Positions 52,760 through 63,586 of a stretch of DNA of 64,000 bases are shown one piece after another. Position 1 is the stretch's first letter, and the number at the start of each line of letters is the position of its first letter. Origin of the DNA: Jaminaea rosea (taxonomy: Eukaryota; Basidiomycota; Exobasidiomycetes; Microstromatales). The stretch lies in NCBI RefSeq assembly GCF_003144245.1, contig NW_020289978.1, forward strand, positions 1 through 64,000, written 5' to 3'. The notes beneath the pieces were generated by a model. That model saw only the letters and a program-made list of their open reading frames with translations. It was not told the DNA's origin and did no database searches. Made by a program: the position numbers and the translations under genes.

Positions 52760-54588
52760 ATGACGGCCTCTCTGCACCAACCGACGCTCAACCGCCGCGA
52801 TACCGAGGTGACGGTGGAGCAGGAGAGTCCAGACGCCAACGAAGATGGCACGCGACAGCTCGGCGGCAACGCAAGTTCGAGCGATGACGAGCTCAAGAAG
52901 AAAGATCTTGCCGGCGAGGACGGCGCACCTGGTGCTGGCGCTCTCAGCCAGCTTAGCGACGATACCGAGGCGAACAAGCCTCAGTCGCAGGGAGAGCTTG
53001 CACAGGGACGCCAAGTGGGTACTTTGAGCGCGACTTTCTTGATCGTCAACCGTATCGTGGGGACCGGTGTGTTCTCCACGACGAGCACCATCCTCACACA
53101 GAGTGGAAGCGTTGGCATGAGCCTTCTGTGAGTGGGCGAGAGTGATGCGGAGGAACGCGTATCAAACGCAATGCTGATCGGCATCTGAACCTGCCTCGGG
53201 CTCACAGGTACTGGGTCATCGGTGCAATCGTGGCCTTTGCTGGTTTCAGTGTATACTCGGAATTCGCCACGATGATGCCCAAAAACGGTGGCGAGCTCAA
53301 TTATCTCCAACACGCCTACCGCAAGCCGCGGGGCCTTGCCGCTGTCATGTATGCGGCTCAGGCTTTCCTCCTTGGACAGGCAGCAGGCAACGCTTATTCA
53401 GCTGGGCAATACTTTCTCAAAGCTGGAGCTTCCAATGGAAGGGGCAATGCCTCTGAATGGCCAGCGCGGGCGATCGGTGTCGGTGTCCTCTTTGCGGCGC
53501 TCATCATGCATTCTACGGCACTCAAGTGGGGATTGCGCTTTCAGAATGCCCTCGGCACCTTTAAGCTCATCATCCTGACGCTTATCGCCTTTTCGGGCTT
53601 TGCAGCCCTAGCTGGCCGCTCTGTTGCGGGTACGGCGGGGACTGCAAACTTCAAGAACGCCTTTGTCGGCACAAGGGGTGACGTTTTCTCAATCTCAAAC
53701 TGTCTCTACAACGCCATCTGGTCGTATCAAGGCTATTCCAACTGTTTTTACAGTCTTGGTGAGGTCCAGAACCCCGCACGCCTCATGCGCAGGGCAGGGC
53801 CATTGGCACTTCTGGTGATCGCAGCCCTCTATGTGCTCGTTCAAGTCGCCTATTTCGCCGCCATCCCACTGGAAGGAGTCGCCGCCAGCGAGCAGATCAT
53901 TGCCGCCGACTACTTCAATAACATGTTCGGCGGCCGCTCTCGTCAAGCTCTTTCGGTCTTCGTAGCTCTCAGCGCTGTAGCCAACGTATTCAGCGTCGTC
54001 TTCTCACAGGGCCGTGTCAATCAAGCTCTCGGACGCGACGGACTCATCCCCTTTGGCAAATTCTTCGCATCTTCCCGCCCGTTCAACACCCCTATGGCCG
54101 GCCTGGCATGGCACGTAGCCATGACGCTCATCATCCTCTTGGCGCCTCCTCCTGGAGACACTTATCAATTGGTCTTAGCCTTGTCGAGCTATCCTCTCAA
54201 CGTTGTTAACGCCGCAGTTGGTCTGGCGTTGCTGGCTACGTACGTGCCCCGCTCCTGGCGCCCGGAGTGGGCGCGCGATTGGGCGAGTCCATATCGCGCC
54301 TCCCTTCCGGTGACCCTCTTTTTTAGCCTCATTTCCATCTTCCTCTGCGTCGGGCCTTTCATTCCGCCAGAGAGGCGGCAGGACGCCGTCTACGCCCACT
54401 TGTGGTACGCACTAGCCCCCGTCATTGCCCTGGGCTTGTTGGGCCTTGGAGCCCTCTGGTGGGTCGTGAGATGGTGGGCTCTGCCCAAGAAGGGAGGCTA
54501 TGTGCTCGAGCCCGTTGAGAGGACGCTCAGTGACGGCAATGTGGTGACTGCTTGGGAGAAGAGGAAAGTTGAAGCTGTCAGCTCGTAG
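52760..54588 (+). CDS. Amino acid permease, methionine permease Mup1-like (APC superfamily)
   Basis: Plasma membrane transporter of the APC/LAT type, 582 residues from exons 52760-53127 and 53208-54588. About 90 cytosolic N-terminal residues are charged and acidic (SSSDDELKKKDLAGED), a usual site of ubiquitin-controlled turnover. The first membrane segment reads VGTLSATFLIVNRIVGTGVF, with the GTGVF substrate-binding turn. Conserved blocks follow: YSEFATMMPKNGGELNYL, WSYQGYSNCFYSLGEVQNP and FSQGRVNQALGRDGLIPF, which match Mup1-type high-affinity methionine permeases. About twelve hydrophobic segments are present. The 80-nt intron joins LL to YWVIG in phase. Substrate is inferred from resemblance. 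Confidence 0.87.
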
Positions 54589-54944
54589 GCAGATTTAGGA
54601 GAGCAAGGAAACGGACAATGAGTCAAGCGCGCAAAGCAACGCAGCAGCAAACGATGATACCCCAACAAACGCAGATCCAACTCTCAACCGACAGACAGAC
54701 TCAGTCACTATGTAGCATCATGCAATTCACAACACCTCCAACAGGTCAACAGCCTCTATCTGATTGTTTCGTCTAGTGCAAAAGATTAAATAGACGCGTC
54801 TCATTGATTTAGCGCTTTTTGGGACCACGTGGCCTTCGCATGATCCGTGCCTGGCGCGCTTTCCGCCCCTCTCTTCCCGCTCCTCGCGCGTCAACTCTTC
54901 CTTGTTTCCCTTCCACTCGCTCCCACTTGGAGTCGACTGGCAAT
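54589..54944. other. Intergenic region between permease and Arp6 genes
   Basis: 356 bp, tandem orientation. A second in-frame ATG of the Arp6 gene lies at 54840. An AT-rich stretch near 54780-54800 could be part of the Arp6 promoter. No other feature is seen. Confidence 0.5.
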
Positions 54945-56891
54945 ATGCCATCAGCGACTCCCTCTTCCTCCTCTACGCTACCAGCGTCGGCATCTCTGTA
55001 CCCTCTCGCCATCATCGACGTCGGCTCGGACTCATTACGACTCTGCCTCCAGCCCTCTGCACCCGCTGCGCCTTCTGCGGCGCTCACCTCGTCCAAGGTG
55101 CACCGCTGCCCAAACGCAATTGCCCGCACTCGCCCGCCATCGAAGCAGGTCTACATCGGCTCGGCGATCGAGGAGCGATGCAATGACTATTCGGGGCTCG
55201 TTCTGCGTCTGCCCATCGAGCGCGGACTCATTACGGATTGGGTAGCGCAAAAGGCGATCTGGGATGTCGAGATTGCAAAGGCGCTGCGCCAAGTGAGAGG
55301 CCATGCCGGCGGGGGCAAGTTGCTCGAGGGTTGGAACTTGATAATTACAGAGGCGTATTTCAATCTACCAGAGCTCGAAGTTGGGCTGGAGACGATGCTC
55401 TTTGAGGAGTACGGGGTGCGCGGCATCTGGAGGACCACGGCGGCGCAGTTGGCTTCCTTTGCGCCGATTGGAGTCGAGGCGCAGGTGAAGGCCAAGGCGA
55501 AAGGCCAGGAAACCCAGCAGGTACACTCACAAGGAGAAGAAGCGCTCAAGCCCCCGCCGCCAGCTTCGTCTCCGCTGTCCTCGTCTCCCTCCAAGGACCC
55601 TGCGTCCAGCCCTCAGCCTCCGCCAGCCAAGCGACCTCGACGCTCCGCAGCAGCCTCCTCACCGACCTCGCCCCCGCCCGCAAGCTCAGAAAGCGACGTG
55701 TCGAAGCGCTCGAAAAGCTCAGCGTTCTCCGGCCCCCGCCAGCCGCGTCGCCCCGAAGCCACTCTCATCGTCGACCTAGGCAACAGCGCAATCCACGCCG
55801 TCCCTGTCCTGCACAATGAGCCCATCTGGCGGGGCGTTAAACGCCTCGAGCTAGGAGGGAAAGTCATGACCAACCTATTGAAAGAGCAAATCTCCTTCAA
55901 GCAGTGGGACATGACGGACGAGTCGTGGCTCATGGCCCGACTCAAGGAGCGCGCCTTCTTTGTGGCGGCGAGCGAGTACGAGGAGCCGCTGGATGAGAGG
56001 CCGAGTAGCTGGACTCCGAAGATGCTTCTGCAGAGGAGCGGAGCGATCGAGCAGGAGTGGGTGTTGCCTGACTATACGGGGAATAAGGGGCTGGCGCGGG
56101 ATGTGGAGAAAAGGTACGGGCATATGCTGAGGGGCCCCGGATTGGCGAGCGTGGACGGGCCCGATGATGACGAGGCTGCGAGAGAGGACGCCTGCATCGC
56201 CGACTTGAGTGCGCTGCAGAGTGCACAAGAGGCTCAGCGTCAAGGCTCGGCCAGCGAGGATGACGAGGACGAGGAAGACGACGGCGACTATCGCGAGTCA
56301 GGCAGCGAAGACGACGATGAGACGTCAGCGCCCAAGCCTGCGCCCAAACCTGCATCTGTCGCTCCCGCGAAGAAGAAGGGCTCAGCCACACAAGACCCCG
56401 ACGACGATGAGCAACGCCTCCTACTCAGCCATGAACGCTGGCAGATACCAGAAATCCTCTTCCGGCCCGAACAAGTGGGCCTCACCTCGACCTTGCCGCT
56501 CCCTTCGCTCATACTGTCTGCCGCCCAATCGGCCGCAGAAGGAGACGACGCCCTACTGGGCCTGCTCCTGTGCAACATCACCCTTACAGGCGGGCTCGCC
56601 TCCATGCCCGGATTGCGACGTCGCGTTGAAGCCGACTTGCGGGCCATCGCGCCAACGGAGTGCTTGGTGCGGGTCAGGACGCTCGAGGAGGCGGAGGGCG
56701 CTGCGATCGAAGGGGCGAGGTGGTGCCCGGCGAAGTTCGTGCAGGGCAAGGTGATGGCGAGGGAGCAGTGGGAGCAGGAGGGGACGCAGGGGAGCAGGGC
56801 CAAGTTCGGCAGCTGGAGCGCTACCAGTGGCGGTGGTGGTGGTGCGGGTGGCCGAGGTCGCGGCGGGAGTACGCAGCTCAAGGGCCGGTAG
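54945..56891 (+). CDS. Actin-related protein Arp6 (SWR1 chromatin remodelling complex)
   Basis: Nuclear actin-fold protein of about 648 residues; yeast Arp6 has 438. In SWR1 it acts with Swc6 to deposit histone H2A.Z. The N-terminal LAIIDVGSDSLRL is the phosphate-binding loop of the actin fold. Family blocks follow: IERGLITDWVAQKAIWDV, LEGWNLIITEAYFNLPEL, LIVDLGNSAIHAVPV, RLELGGKVMTNLLKE, IPEILFRPEQVGL and NITLTGGLASMPGLRRRV. Two disordered insertions enlarge it, at about residues 179-267 (Ser/Pro) and 402-489 (acidic). The C-terminus ends in a Gly-rich RGRGG tail. ATG 54945 is preferred because the fold starts shortly after it; ATG 54840 would add 35 residues. It is convergent with the PP4R1-like gene. 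Confidence 0.85.
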   Translation: MPSATPSSSSTLPASASLYPLAIIDVGSDSLRLCLQPSAPAAPSAALTSSKVHRCPNAIARTRPPSKQVYIGSAIEERCNDYSGLVLRLPIERGLITDWVAQKAIWDVEIAKALRQVRGHAGGGKLLEGWNLIITEAYFNLPELEVGLETMLFEEYGVRGIWRTTAAQLASFAPIGVEAQVKAKAKGQETQQVHSQGEEALKPPPPASSPLSSSPSKDPASSPQPPPAKRPRRSAAASSPTSPPPASSESDVSKRSKSSAFSGPRQPRRPEATLIVDLGNSAIHAVPVLHNEPIWRGVKRLELGGKVMTNLLKEQISFKQWDMTDESWLMARLKERAFFVAASEYEEPLDERPSSWTPKMLLQRSGAIEQEWVLPDYTGNKGLARDVEKRYGHMLRGPGLASVDGPDDDEAAREDACIADLSALQSAQEAQRQGSASEDDEDEEDDGDYRESGSEDDDETSAPKPAPKPASVAPAKKKGSATQDPDDDEQRLLLSHERWQIPEILFRPEQVGLTSTLPLPSLILSAAQSAAEGDDALLGLLLCNITLTGGLASMPGLRRRVEADLRAIAPTECLVRVRTLEEAEGAAIEGARWCPAKFVQGKVMAREQWEQEGTQGSRAKFGSWSATSGGGGGAGGRGRGGSTQLKGR

Positions 56892-57009
56892 TTGACGATT
56901 CAACGCGAGCTCACGCCACGCGCTTGTGCTTGCAAAAGTGCGGATTGATCGAATCGTAGCAATGACAACGAAACGGGCTACAAATCGGTACAAATGAAAG
57001 TTTCCCCTT

Positions 57010-60000
57010 CTACGACCCCGCCTCCGCATCTGGTGACGTGGCCTCAGGCGCCTGCTTCTTCTTCCTCCTCCTACTCTTCTTGCCCGCTGCGCCCAGGTTG
57101 AAGCTGACGAAACTCAAGAAGGGATCTGCAGACGAAGTCTTGGCCTCTGCTTGGCCCTCATCGTCGCTCCCCTCTTCGCTGCCGCCATCATCTTGCTCCT
57201 CGCCCGCCTCGCCCTTGGCCGGCGGCTCCTCCTTTCCCTGCGGCGGGGCATCGTCGTGGGACGCGCTGAAGAAGGACTGCTGGCCGCTCCAGACATCGCA
57301 AGGTCGCTCCGGCGAGGTGAGGTACATGATCTCGCCTGTGTTGCCGGCATCTCCGCTGTCGCTCGAAGTGAAGCTCTCGAACGACTCGTCTGCCGATGCT
57401 GTCGAGGGGTGATTCTCGAGGCCAAGCACGTTGGCGCCCTGCTTGTCGTCCGTCATCGTAGCGTCTGCATCGCCATTCGCCTCCGCGGCGTCGTCCAGAT
57501 TGACCATCTCGAGGTCCGAGTCGAGCATGTCCTCCATGCCCTCATCGTCATCCTCCTCGTCGTCATCGTACCCGCGATGCCCATTCATCTGGTGCGAGCG
57601 ATGTCGATTCCGCCTCTGTCGCTGATGCAGCGAGTTGTAGGGCTGATCATCCTCGTCCATCTGGAAGGGCTCTCCAATCCCCTGTTGCCCCTCGTCATCC
57701 TCGTCCTCGCCGTCTTGGTCAAAGTCCATCATCGTCGTCAATGTGCCGCCATTGTTCTGGTAGTCGCCATTCTCGCTCGGCGGCGGACGATGTGGTCCCC
57801 CGTCAGCTGGGCCCAGTACCAGCTCGCTACGCCTTCGGGCTCGACGCTCGTGCGCTTGCCCCTCTTCGAGCTGGCAGATGGGGTCTTCCTGGCCGAACAT
57901 GACAGCAAGCACGGCGAGGACTGGGTCGCGCACTTCCGAACTCCAGTCGCGAGAGAGGTGGCGAAGTAGGTCGATCATGCGTGACGAGCGGGAGAAGCCA
58001 CCCTCGCCATCCTCTGTGCTCTTGTCGCTTTGCTGATGTCGGTGGCAGATGGTGGTGACCAGGCTGGAGAGGGCCAGACGCACGTCGATCACGAGATCGC
58101 TGGCCAGCTCCATGAGGCGGGGCAGCACCACAAGCCTGAACGAAGCAGCGTTGAGGCGACCATGACCTTCCTTGCTCTGCTCATTCTCCGCCTCGCCGCC
58201 CTCTTCCCGCACCAAAGCCTCAACAGCGCGGAGAAAACCAACGCGCACACGGTAGCTCTTTGCCTCTCCCATGTCGCTCAACATCCCTAGCACACCGTCC
58301 GCAATTGTCTGGTCGTGCTGCAGCACAAAGTTGCGGTACAGCGCTGGCACTGCTTTGACACCCGCATCGCGCACAGACGAGATGGCGTCGCACAAAGCCG
58401 CCTGCATGATGCTCATCAAGCAGCCCTCATCGTCGTCTCCTACGAACGAGTCGGCGAGGAGCGGGACTTGCAAAGCGAGGGCCTCGCGTAATCGCCAGTC
58501 GTTGGCGAAGCTTGTTGACCAGAGGTCGCGCAGTAGACCGAGCTGGCGTAGCGCTGCATCTTTGGGTGCGCGTGAGAGGAGCACATTCGCGTTCTCCAGC
58601 AGCGCGGCCTTGACATCACTCTCCTCGTCGTTGGTCGAGAGCAGCCGCTCAAATGTTGGCAGCAACTCATCGCGCACCGTTTCAGTGCTGACAAGCTTGG
58701 CGATCTCGTGTAGAGAGGCAGAGAGCGATTGGCGCACCTTGGGCGAGTCCGAGGAGATGAGACGAGCGTGCGCCTGACGCAGGCGAGGCCATGCCGCATC
58801 GCCGCCGAGGGTGAGGACGACAGCGGGAAAGTTGTAGGCCATGACCAGTCGTCGGTCCGCATCATCGAAGCCAGCATTGTAGTCGGGACGCTCCCACAGC
58901 GGCGTGGGCGGCACGCCAGACTCGCTGCCTGACGCCGCCAACATCGTAGATCGCTTGTTCGCGCCGCCATTCATCGCCGAGCCAAAGTCAAAGTCGGCAA
59001 AGAGGAAGCTGCCCTCGCTGCCATCCTGCTTGTCGTTGCTGAGCCCCTCGCCCGCACTGCTGCTCTCCTGCTCTTCGTCGAACGGCTCGCCAAGGAAGAA
59101 GCGCACCAGCTCTTGCGGCACCCCGCCTTCATCCTCATGAAAGAGGTAAATAGCCTCGCCGATGATCTCGAGCGCCGTTGTCCTGACATTGCGCGACACA
59201 TCACCGGCAAAAGCCCGCATGAGCTTGACGACCGTCTCGCGTTTGACCTGGCCCTTAACGCGCCCAAAGATGGCCGGAAGCGAAGTCGTGGCGGCTTGGC
59301 GGACGTGCCAGATCTTGTCAGCGCAGAGCTGCTCGAAGGCAGGCAGAACGCGCTCCTGCACCTGCTCGGCGTCGAGATGCTTGCTGAGAGCGCCGAGGGC
59401 CATAGCCACTTCCTTGCGCACGTAAAAGGCAGCGTCATCGCGCAGGGAGAGAATTTCGGGAAGGAAGCGATCCGAGACGGTGCTGGGGGATACGGCGCCA
59501 GCTTCCAAGCTCAAGGCCCCAATCAGGCTCACGGCAGCCATTCGCCCCACCGCAGCCTCCTCGTCGATGTCTGCGCGGTCGTAAGCATCGAAGATGGGCG
59601 AGGAGCTGCCGAATGGAGAAGAGATCTTGCGCCAGTCGTCGGCGGCCAGCCCGCCAATGTCAATGTCCCCGTCCTCGCGCATTTCTGCATCCCACGACGA
59701 GTCTTCGTCGCTCTCTGACGGCTGCGCTTGACCGAGCGGCTCGTCGACAGCCTTGTCCCCGCTAACGCCGTTCTCCTGCGCCTTCTCGACCTCGCCCAGA
59801 TCGTTGCCACTGTGCTCCTCATGATTTTGGCCCTGCTGGCTGTGCCTGCCCATCGAGAAGGCAACATGCTCGAGCAGCTCGTTCGCAACAATCTGCTTCG
59901 CCTTCGCATCCAGCTTGTACGCCTCGTAGTCGACGAGCTCGCCCTCTCTCCCAGCAGCGTGCAAGACCAACCCATCCCTATCCTGCTCATCCTCCTCACC

Positions 60001-62943
60001 GCGGTTGAGTCGCTGAAAGAATTGCACCAGTGAAGTCTGAGCCGTCTGTGCGACAGTTGCATTCTGGTTGAGGAGCAGCGCGCATATCAGCGGCGTAAAG
60101 ACGCCCACTGGCAGGCGCGGTCTCGTCGCTTTGCTCTCATCTCCAGCATCTCCTTCACCATCCTCTCCCTCCTCGCTATCATTCTCTGCCAGTGGGCAGT
60201 TCAAGAAGAAGAACCACATGATCTGATCCAACTCTCCGGCGAATGCCGTACAGACATCGGCGTCATCCGTTGCCAAGCCATTGAGCAGGGCAATGACGTA
60301 CTCGACGGCCTCGCTCAGCTCGACCTCGCGAATCCAGTGAGGGAGAGAGCGGGAGACGATGATACGATGATACGTCATCTCGCTCTTGGCGAAGAGGAAG
60401 ATGCGCTCCAGCGTCGAGAGGGACTCCTCCCCGCCTGAGGTGTCCTGGCTGTGAGAGTCTTCGCCCTCACCCTCTTCGCCCGCACCTCCGCTCTCGAGGT
60501 CGTGCTCCTCATCGTGCCCTATTTGGTCGTCATCCTCCATCGCGGCCAGCACGGCGCTTGCGATAGGCTGTGACTCGGACGATGGGTGATTGTCCGCTGG
60601 ATCAGGTGGAGGGATCGTGATGCCTTCGAGCAGCGAGTCATTGCCGTCTGCAGGCGGGGCATTGTCGGCGTTGGTTGCAGGATCGTGCCACATCGATGGG
60701 TCAGAGGCTCCTGCCCCGACATCAAAGTGTCGCAAGGGGTTGAAGGACGAAGGAGCGGGCTGCGAGGGCGCACTTGGCGGCATCGAGGGGACGGCTGACG
60801 AGCGCGTGAGGCTGGGCCGCTTTGGCAACGCAGGTCGCATAGGCGTCGACGACGATTCTGTCTCCTCCCCTGCGGGCGTCGGTGACGGACTTTGATCCCG
60901 CAGCTGCCTCGCATTCTCCGTGCGCCGCTCATTGGCAAGCGCGTCCTCTTCATCAGCCTCGAAGGCCCCTGTCTCCCTCTCCTCCCGTTCATCGGCGTCT
61001 TCTTCGTCGTCGTCATCCTCCTCGCGCACACGGCGTCGCTCCTCATCATCATCGTCCGTCGTTTGGCTCTTTGAATCGTCCTGACCTCCGCTAGAGACAC
61101 TGCTGCTCGTCCCGTCTTCTGAGCCAACGTCGTCTGGATCGTCTGACAGCTCATAGCCTGAGCGCGGTGGCATGCCGATGAAAGAGCGAGTCTTGGGAGG
61201 CGATTCCGATGTACCAGGGGCGGTTGGTGTAGGGGAGCGTGCGAGACTTGCGCCTGACCTGTTGGCAAAGGGCGACGTACTGCCGCTGCGTGGAGGAAAG
61301 GACGGCGAGCCTAGAGTGCTGGGAGAAGTGGGACTGCCATCGCCCAGAGCAAGAGACCGTCGTCGCGCTGTATTGAGACTATTTCGTCTCTGCACCTGCC
61401 CCTCGCTGCCGCTGCTCAGATATCGCGAAGAAGACGTCGGCGACTTTGGCGAGGCCGGCGGTGATTCCCCGCTTGGCGTCACCTCTGCCAAGACGCTCTG
61501 AGCATCGACCTTGACGCTCGACGTCGTCGGGCTGATGAAACGCGAGACAGGGCTGCCTCTGGCAGGAGGCGGCGAAACAATCTGCAGTCCTGGATTGCTG
61601 GCCGAGCGATGTAGGCCAGCGCTACCAGGTGGCGGCGTACTACTGGGCGCTGGCGAGCCACCTCTCGACGGCTCCAGCATTGAAATCGAGATCGTGGGCG
61701 AGGCGCTCGAGTTGCTACTCGAAGCCGATAGTGACTTCCTGTGGCCGAATGGTCCACCACCTTTGATAATGATGGGCGATGACGCAGAGCCCGAACCTGC
61801 GCTACCCGGCGATGAGGAAAAGGCAGATCGCGCTAATGATGCTCGCTGCGCATCGGCGTGAGAGGGCGAGCGAGACTCTGACCTCCTGCGATCCATCATC
61901 CAATTATGTAGCAGCTCGCCACGATGCCGCTGTGGTGATGAGGGGGAAGTAGAAGCCACCGCTGCGTCTGAGGGCCATATTGAGTCGAACGCATGCTCTG
62001 GATCCGGATTGATGGGGCCCGGGACTGGAGATGCTGGGCGATTGGGGGGGGAAGAGCCGGTATGATGTGCCCCTTTGTCGCTGCCGCTGCTGCCGCTGCT
62101 CGAGGAGCTCGAGGATCGACGCATTCGATCTGATCCGAAAGCCTTGAGGCGAGGTGAGACAGGCATCGCATACAGGCGAGCTGGAGAGGCATTGCGATGC
62201 GCAGATGACGAAGAGCCGTGAGCTCCACGTCTTGTCGACAGTTCTGGAGAGCGAGAGTGCAGCTGACGCTCAATGTGAGGAGGAAAGGAGTGATTGGCAT
62301 CACCGCCGGAACTCGCTGGCCTTGTAGCAGGCACCTTCAGCGGGCCTCCAAGGTTGAGAGGCGACGCAGATCGATGGCGAGGGTCCATCCCATTGGCAAT
62401 GAAGGCTGCACTGGGCGACTTGCTGCTGCCGGCATTGCTGCTACTACCAGTACTGGCCCCTCCGCCGCTACCACTCGCAAAGTTGTTCTCCCATGCTAGA
62501 TTGAGATTGACGCCGCCAGGAGCATTTTTGGGCGAAGAGGGCGGTGGGACAAAGGAGCCCACGCGCATGACTGGGCTCAGATTGACCGATCTTGATCGTT
62601 GATGATGATGCTTGTGTGGCGCATATGAGGGTGACGCTGAGGGTGACAGCGTATCACCAGGTCGAATGGGCGCAGGCTGTCGCAGCTGCGACGAGCTCGA
62701 GGCCAGATCGTTGCTGCTGCCGCCGCTGCGCTTTTCATCGTCGTCAAAGGTGCTGATGGTGAGGCTGGGTGAAGCTGGAGTGGTGGCTATTGAGTGTCGC
62801 TTTGATGCTCGCTCACTGTCTTCACCGTTACGCCGCTCAGCATCGCCATTCGCAGCTTTGGAGCCACTACTGCTGCCTGATGCAGCTGAAGGGTCTGCGT
62901 CTTGACGCTGCGACGACGTATCTGAGCTGCTGTTGGTGCTCAT
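57010..62943 (-). CDS. HEAT-repeat protein resembling PP4 regulatory subunit 1
   Basis: Giant single-exon protein of 1,977 residues. The HEAT-repeat core spans about residues 1120-1640, with repeats such as RMAAVSLIGALSLEAG, YVRKEVAMALGALSKHL, HVRQAATTSLPAIFGRVK and KVRQSLSASLHEIAKL. The order and spacing, with a disordered insert followed by YNFPAVVLTLGG and an ELLPTFERLL block, match PPP4R1, a scaffold for the PP4 phosphatase. The first 900 residues are Ser/Pro-rich with many SP and TP sites. An acidic stretch follows (about residues 900-960), and the C-terminus is acidic, ending with a KKSRRRKKKQ nuclear-signal-like cluster. Function in PP4 regulation is inferred. It is convergent with Arp6, with 118 bp between stops. 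Confidence 0.75.
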   Translation of the reverse strand: MSTNSSSDTSSQRQDADPSAASGSSSGSKAANGDAERRNGEDSERASKRHSIATTPASPSLTISTFDDDEKRSGGSSNDLASSSSQLRQPAPIRPGDTLSPSASPSYAPHKHHHQRSRSVNLSPVMRVGSFVPPPSSPKNAPGGVNLNLAWENNFASGSGGGASTGSSSNAGSSKSPSAAFIANGMDPRHRSASPLNLGGPLKVPATRPASSGGDANHSFPPHIERQLHSRSPELSTRRGAHGSSSSAHRNASPARLYAMPVSPRLKAFGSDRMRRSSSSSSSGSSGSDKGAHHTGSSPPNRPASPVPGPINPDPEHAFDSIWPSDAAVASTSPSSPQRHRGELLHNWMMDRRRSESRSPSHADAQRASLARSAFSSSPGSAGSGSASSPIIIKGGGPFGHRKSLSASSSNSSASPTISISMLEPSRGGSPAPSSTPPPGSAGLHRSASNPGLQIVSPPPARGSPVSRFISPTTSSVKVDAQSVLAEVTPSGESPPASPKSPTSSSRYLSSGSEGQVQRRNSLNTARRRSLALGDGSPTSPSTLGSPSFPPRSGSTSPFANRSGASLARSPTPTAPGTSESPPKTRSFIGMPPRSGYELSDDPDDVGSEDGTSSSVSSGGQDDSKSQTTDDDDEERRRVREEDDDDEEDADEREERETGAFEADEEDALANERRTENARQLRDQSPSPTPAGEETESSSTPMRPALPKRPSLTRSSAVPSMPPSAPSQPAPSSFNPLRHFDVGAGASDPSMWHDPATNADNAPPADGNDSLLEGITIPPPDPADNHPSSESQPIASAVLAAMEDDDQIGHDEEHDLESGGAGEEGEGEDSHSQDTSGGEESLSTLERIFLFAKSEMTYHRIIVSRSLPHWIREVELSEAVEYVIALLNGLATDDADVCTAFAGELDQIMWFFFLNCPLAENDSEEGEDGEGDAGDESKATRPRLPVGVFTPLICALLLNQNATVAQTAQTSLVQFFQRLNRGEEDEQDRDGLVLHAAGREGELVDYEAYKLDAKAKQIVANELLEHVAFSMGRHSQQGQNHEEHSGNDLGEVEKAQENGVSGDKAVDEPLGQAQPSESDEDSSWDAEMREDGDIDIGGLAADDWRKISSPFGSSSPIFDAYDRADIDEEAAVGRMAAVSLIGALSLEAGAVSPSTVSDRFLPEILSLRDDAAFYVRKEVAMALGALSKHLDAEQVQERVLPAFEQLCADKIWHVRQAATTSLPAIFGRVKGQVKRETVVKLMRAFAGDVSRNVRTTALEIIGEAIYLFHEDEGGVPQELVRFFLGEPFDEEQESSSAGEGLSNDKQDGSEGSFLFADFDFGSAMNGGANKRSTMLAASGSESGVPPTPLWERPDYNAGFDDADRRLVMAYNFPAVVLTLGGDAAWPRLRQAHARLISSDSPKVRQSLSASLHEIAKLVSTETVRDELLPTFERLLSTNDEESDVKAALLENANVLLSRAPKDAALRQLGLLRDLWSTSFANDWRLREALALQVPLLADSFVGDDDEGCLMSIMQAALCDAISSVRDAGVKAVPALYRNFVLQHDQTIADGVLGMLSDMGEAKSYRVRVGFLRAVEALVREEGGEAENEQSKEGHGRLNAASFRLVVLPRLMELASDLVIDVRLALSSLVTTICHRHQQSDKSTEDGEGGFSRSSRMIDLLRHLSRDWSSEVRDPVLAVLAVMFGQEDPICQLEEGQAHERRARRRSELVLGPADGGPHRPPPSENGDYQNNGGTLTTMMDFDQDGEDEDDEGQQGIGEPFQMDEDDQPYNSLHQRQRRNRHRSHQMNGHRGYDDDEEDDDEGMEDMLDSDLEMVNLDDAAEANGDADATMTDDKQGANVLGLENHPSTASADESFESFTSSDSGDAGNTGEIMYLTSPERPCDVWSGQQSFFSASHDDAPPQGKEEPPAKGEAGEEQDDGGSEEGSDDEGQAEAKTSSADPFLSFVSFNLGAAGKKSRRRKKKQAPEATSPDAEAGS

Positions 62944-63586
62944 GTTGAGCAGTCAGAGGCCCACGCCTAGTTCGATGAGACGCAGAGCGTTGCAGATGGA
63001 TGGCTAGGCAGCACCAGGGAGCGGCTGCTCCTTCTGCCTCCTCCTTGCGAGCAGCTGCTCGCTAGATTAAGACGAGGAAGACAGAGCAAAGGACAGCTGC
63101 AGAGGACGCAAAAGCTGCCACTGATCGACGCCGCAGTGATGAAGGAGGTTGACGTCGGATATTTCGATCTATGTGGTAGTGAGTGAGCAGCGTGACAAGC
63201 GGTTTTGCCTTTGACCTGAAAGCGGGCCGGCCTTCAATCTCCAACCAAGTCTGCTCGCTCTCAACGCTCGACTCTTGCCGCCCTTTGCCGCCGCTTGCGC
63301 CTTTTGCCCTCTCTCCGCCTGGCCTGCTCGCATCTCGACCTCTCTGCGCCTCGTTCCGCGGGATCACGCCCGCCCGCCCGCTCCCTCGACGACTTTTTCT
63401 CTGCCTAGCAATCGGGGCAGCGCGCAGAACAACCGGGCCACGCGATGGGCAATGCATTCAGCGATGCAGGACCAGTCGAGCGACAAGCAAACGGGTAGAG
63501 GTGGCGATGGTCATGATGATGAGCATTAGAGCAGACAGATATGCAATGATGATGAGAAGATGCAAAATGCTAACAGAGCCTGTGGT
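62944..63586. other. Intergenic region upstream of the PP4R1-like gene
   Basis: 643 bp containing the PP4R1-like promoter and the 3' flank of the partial gene. Chance frames only. Confidence 0.55.
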
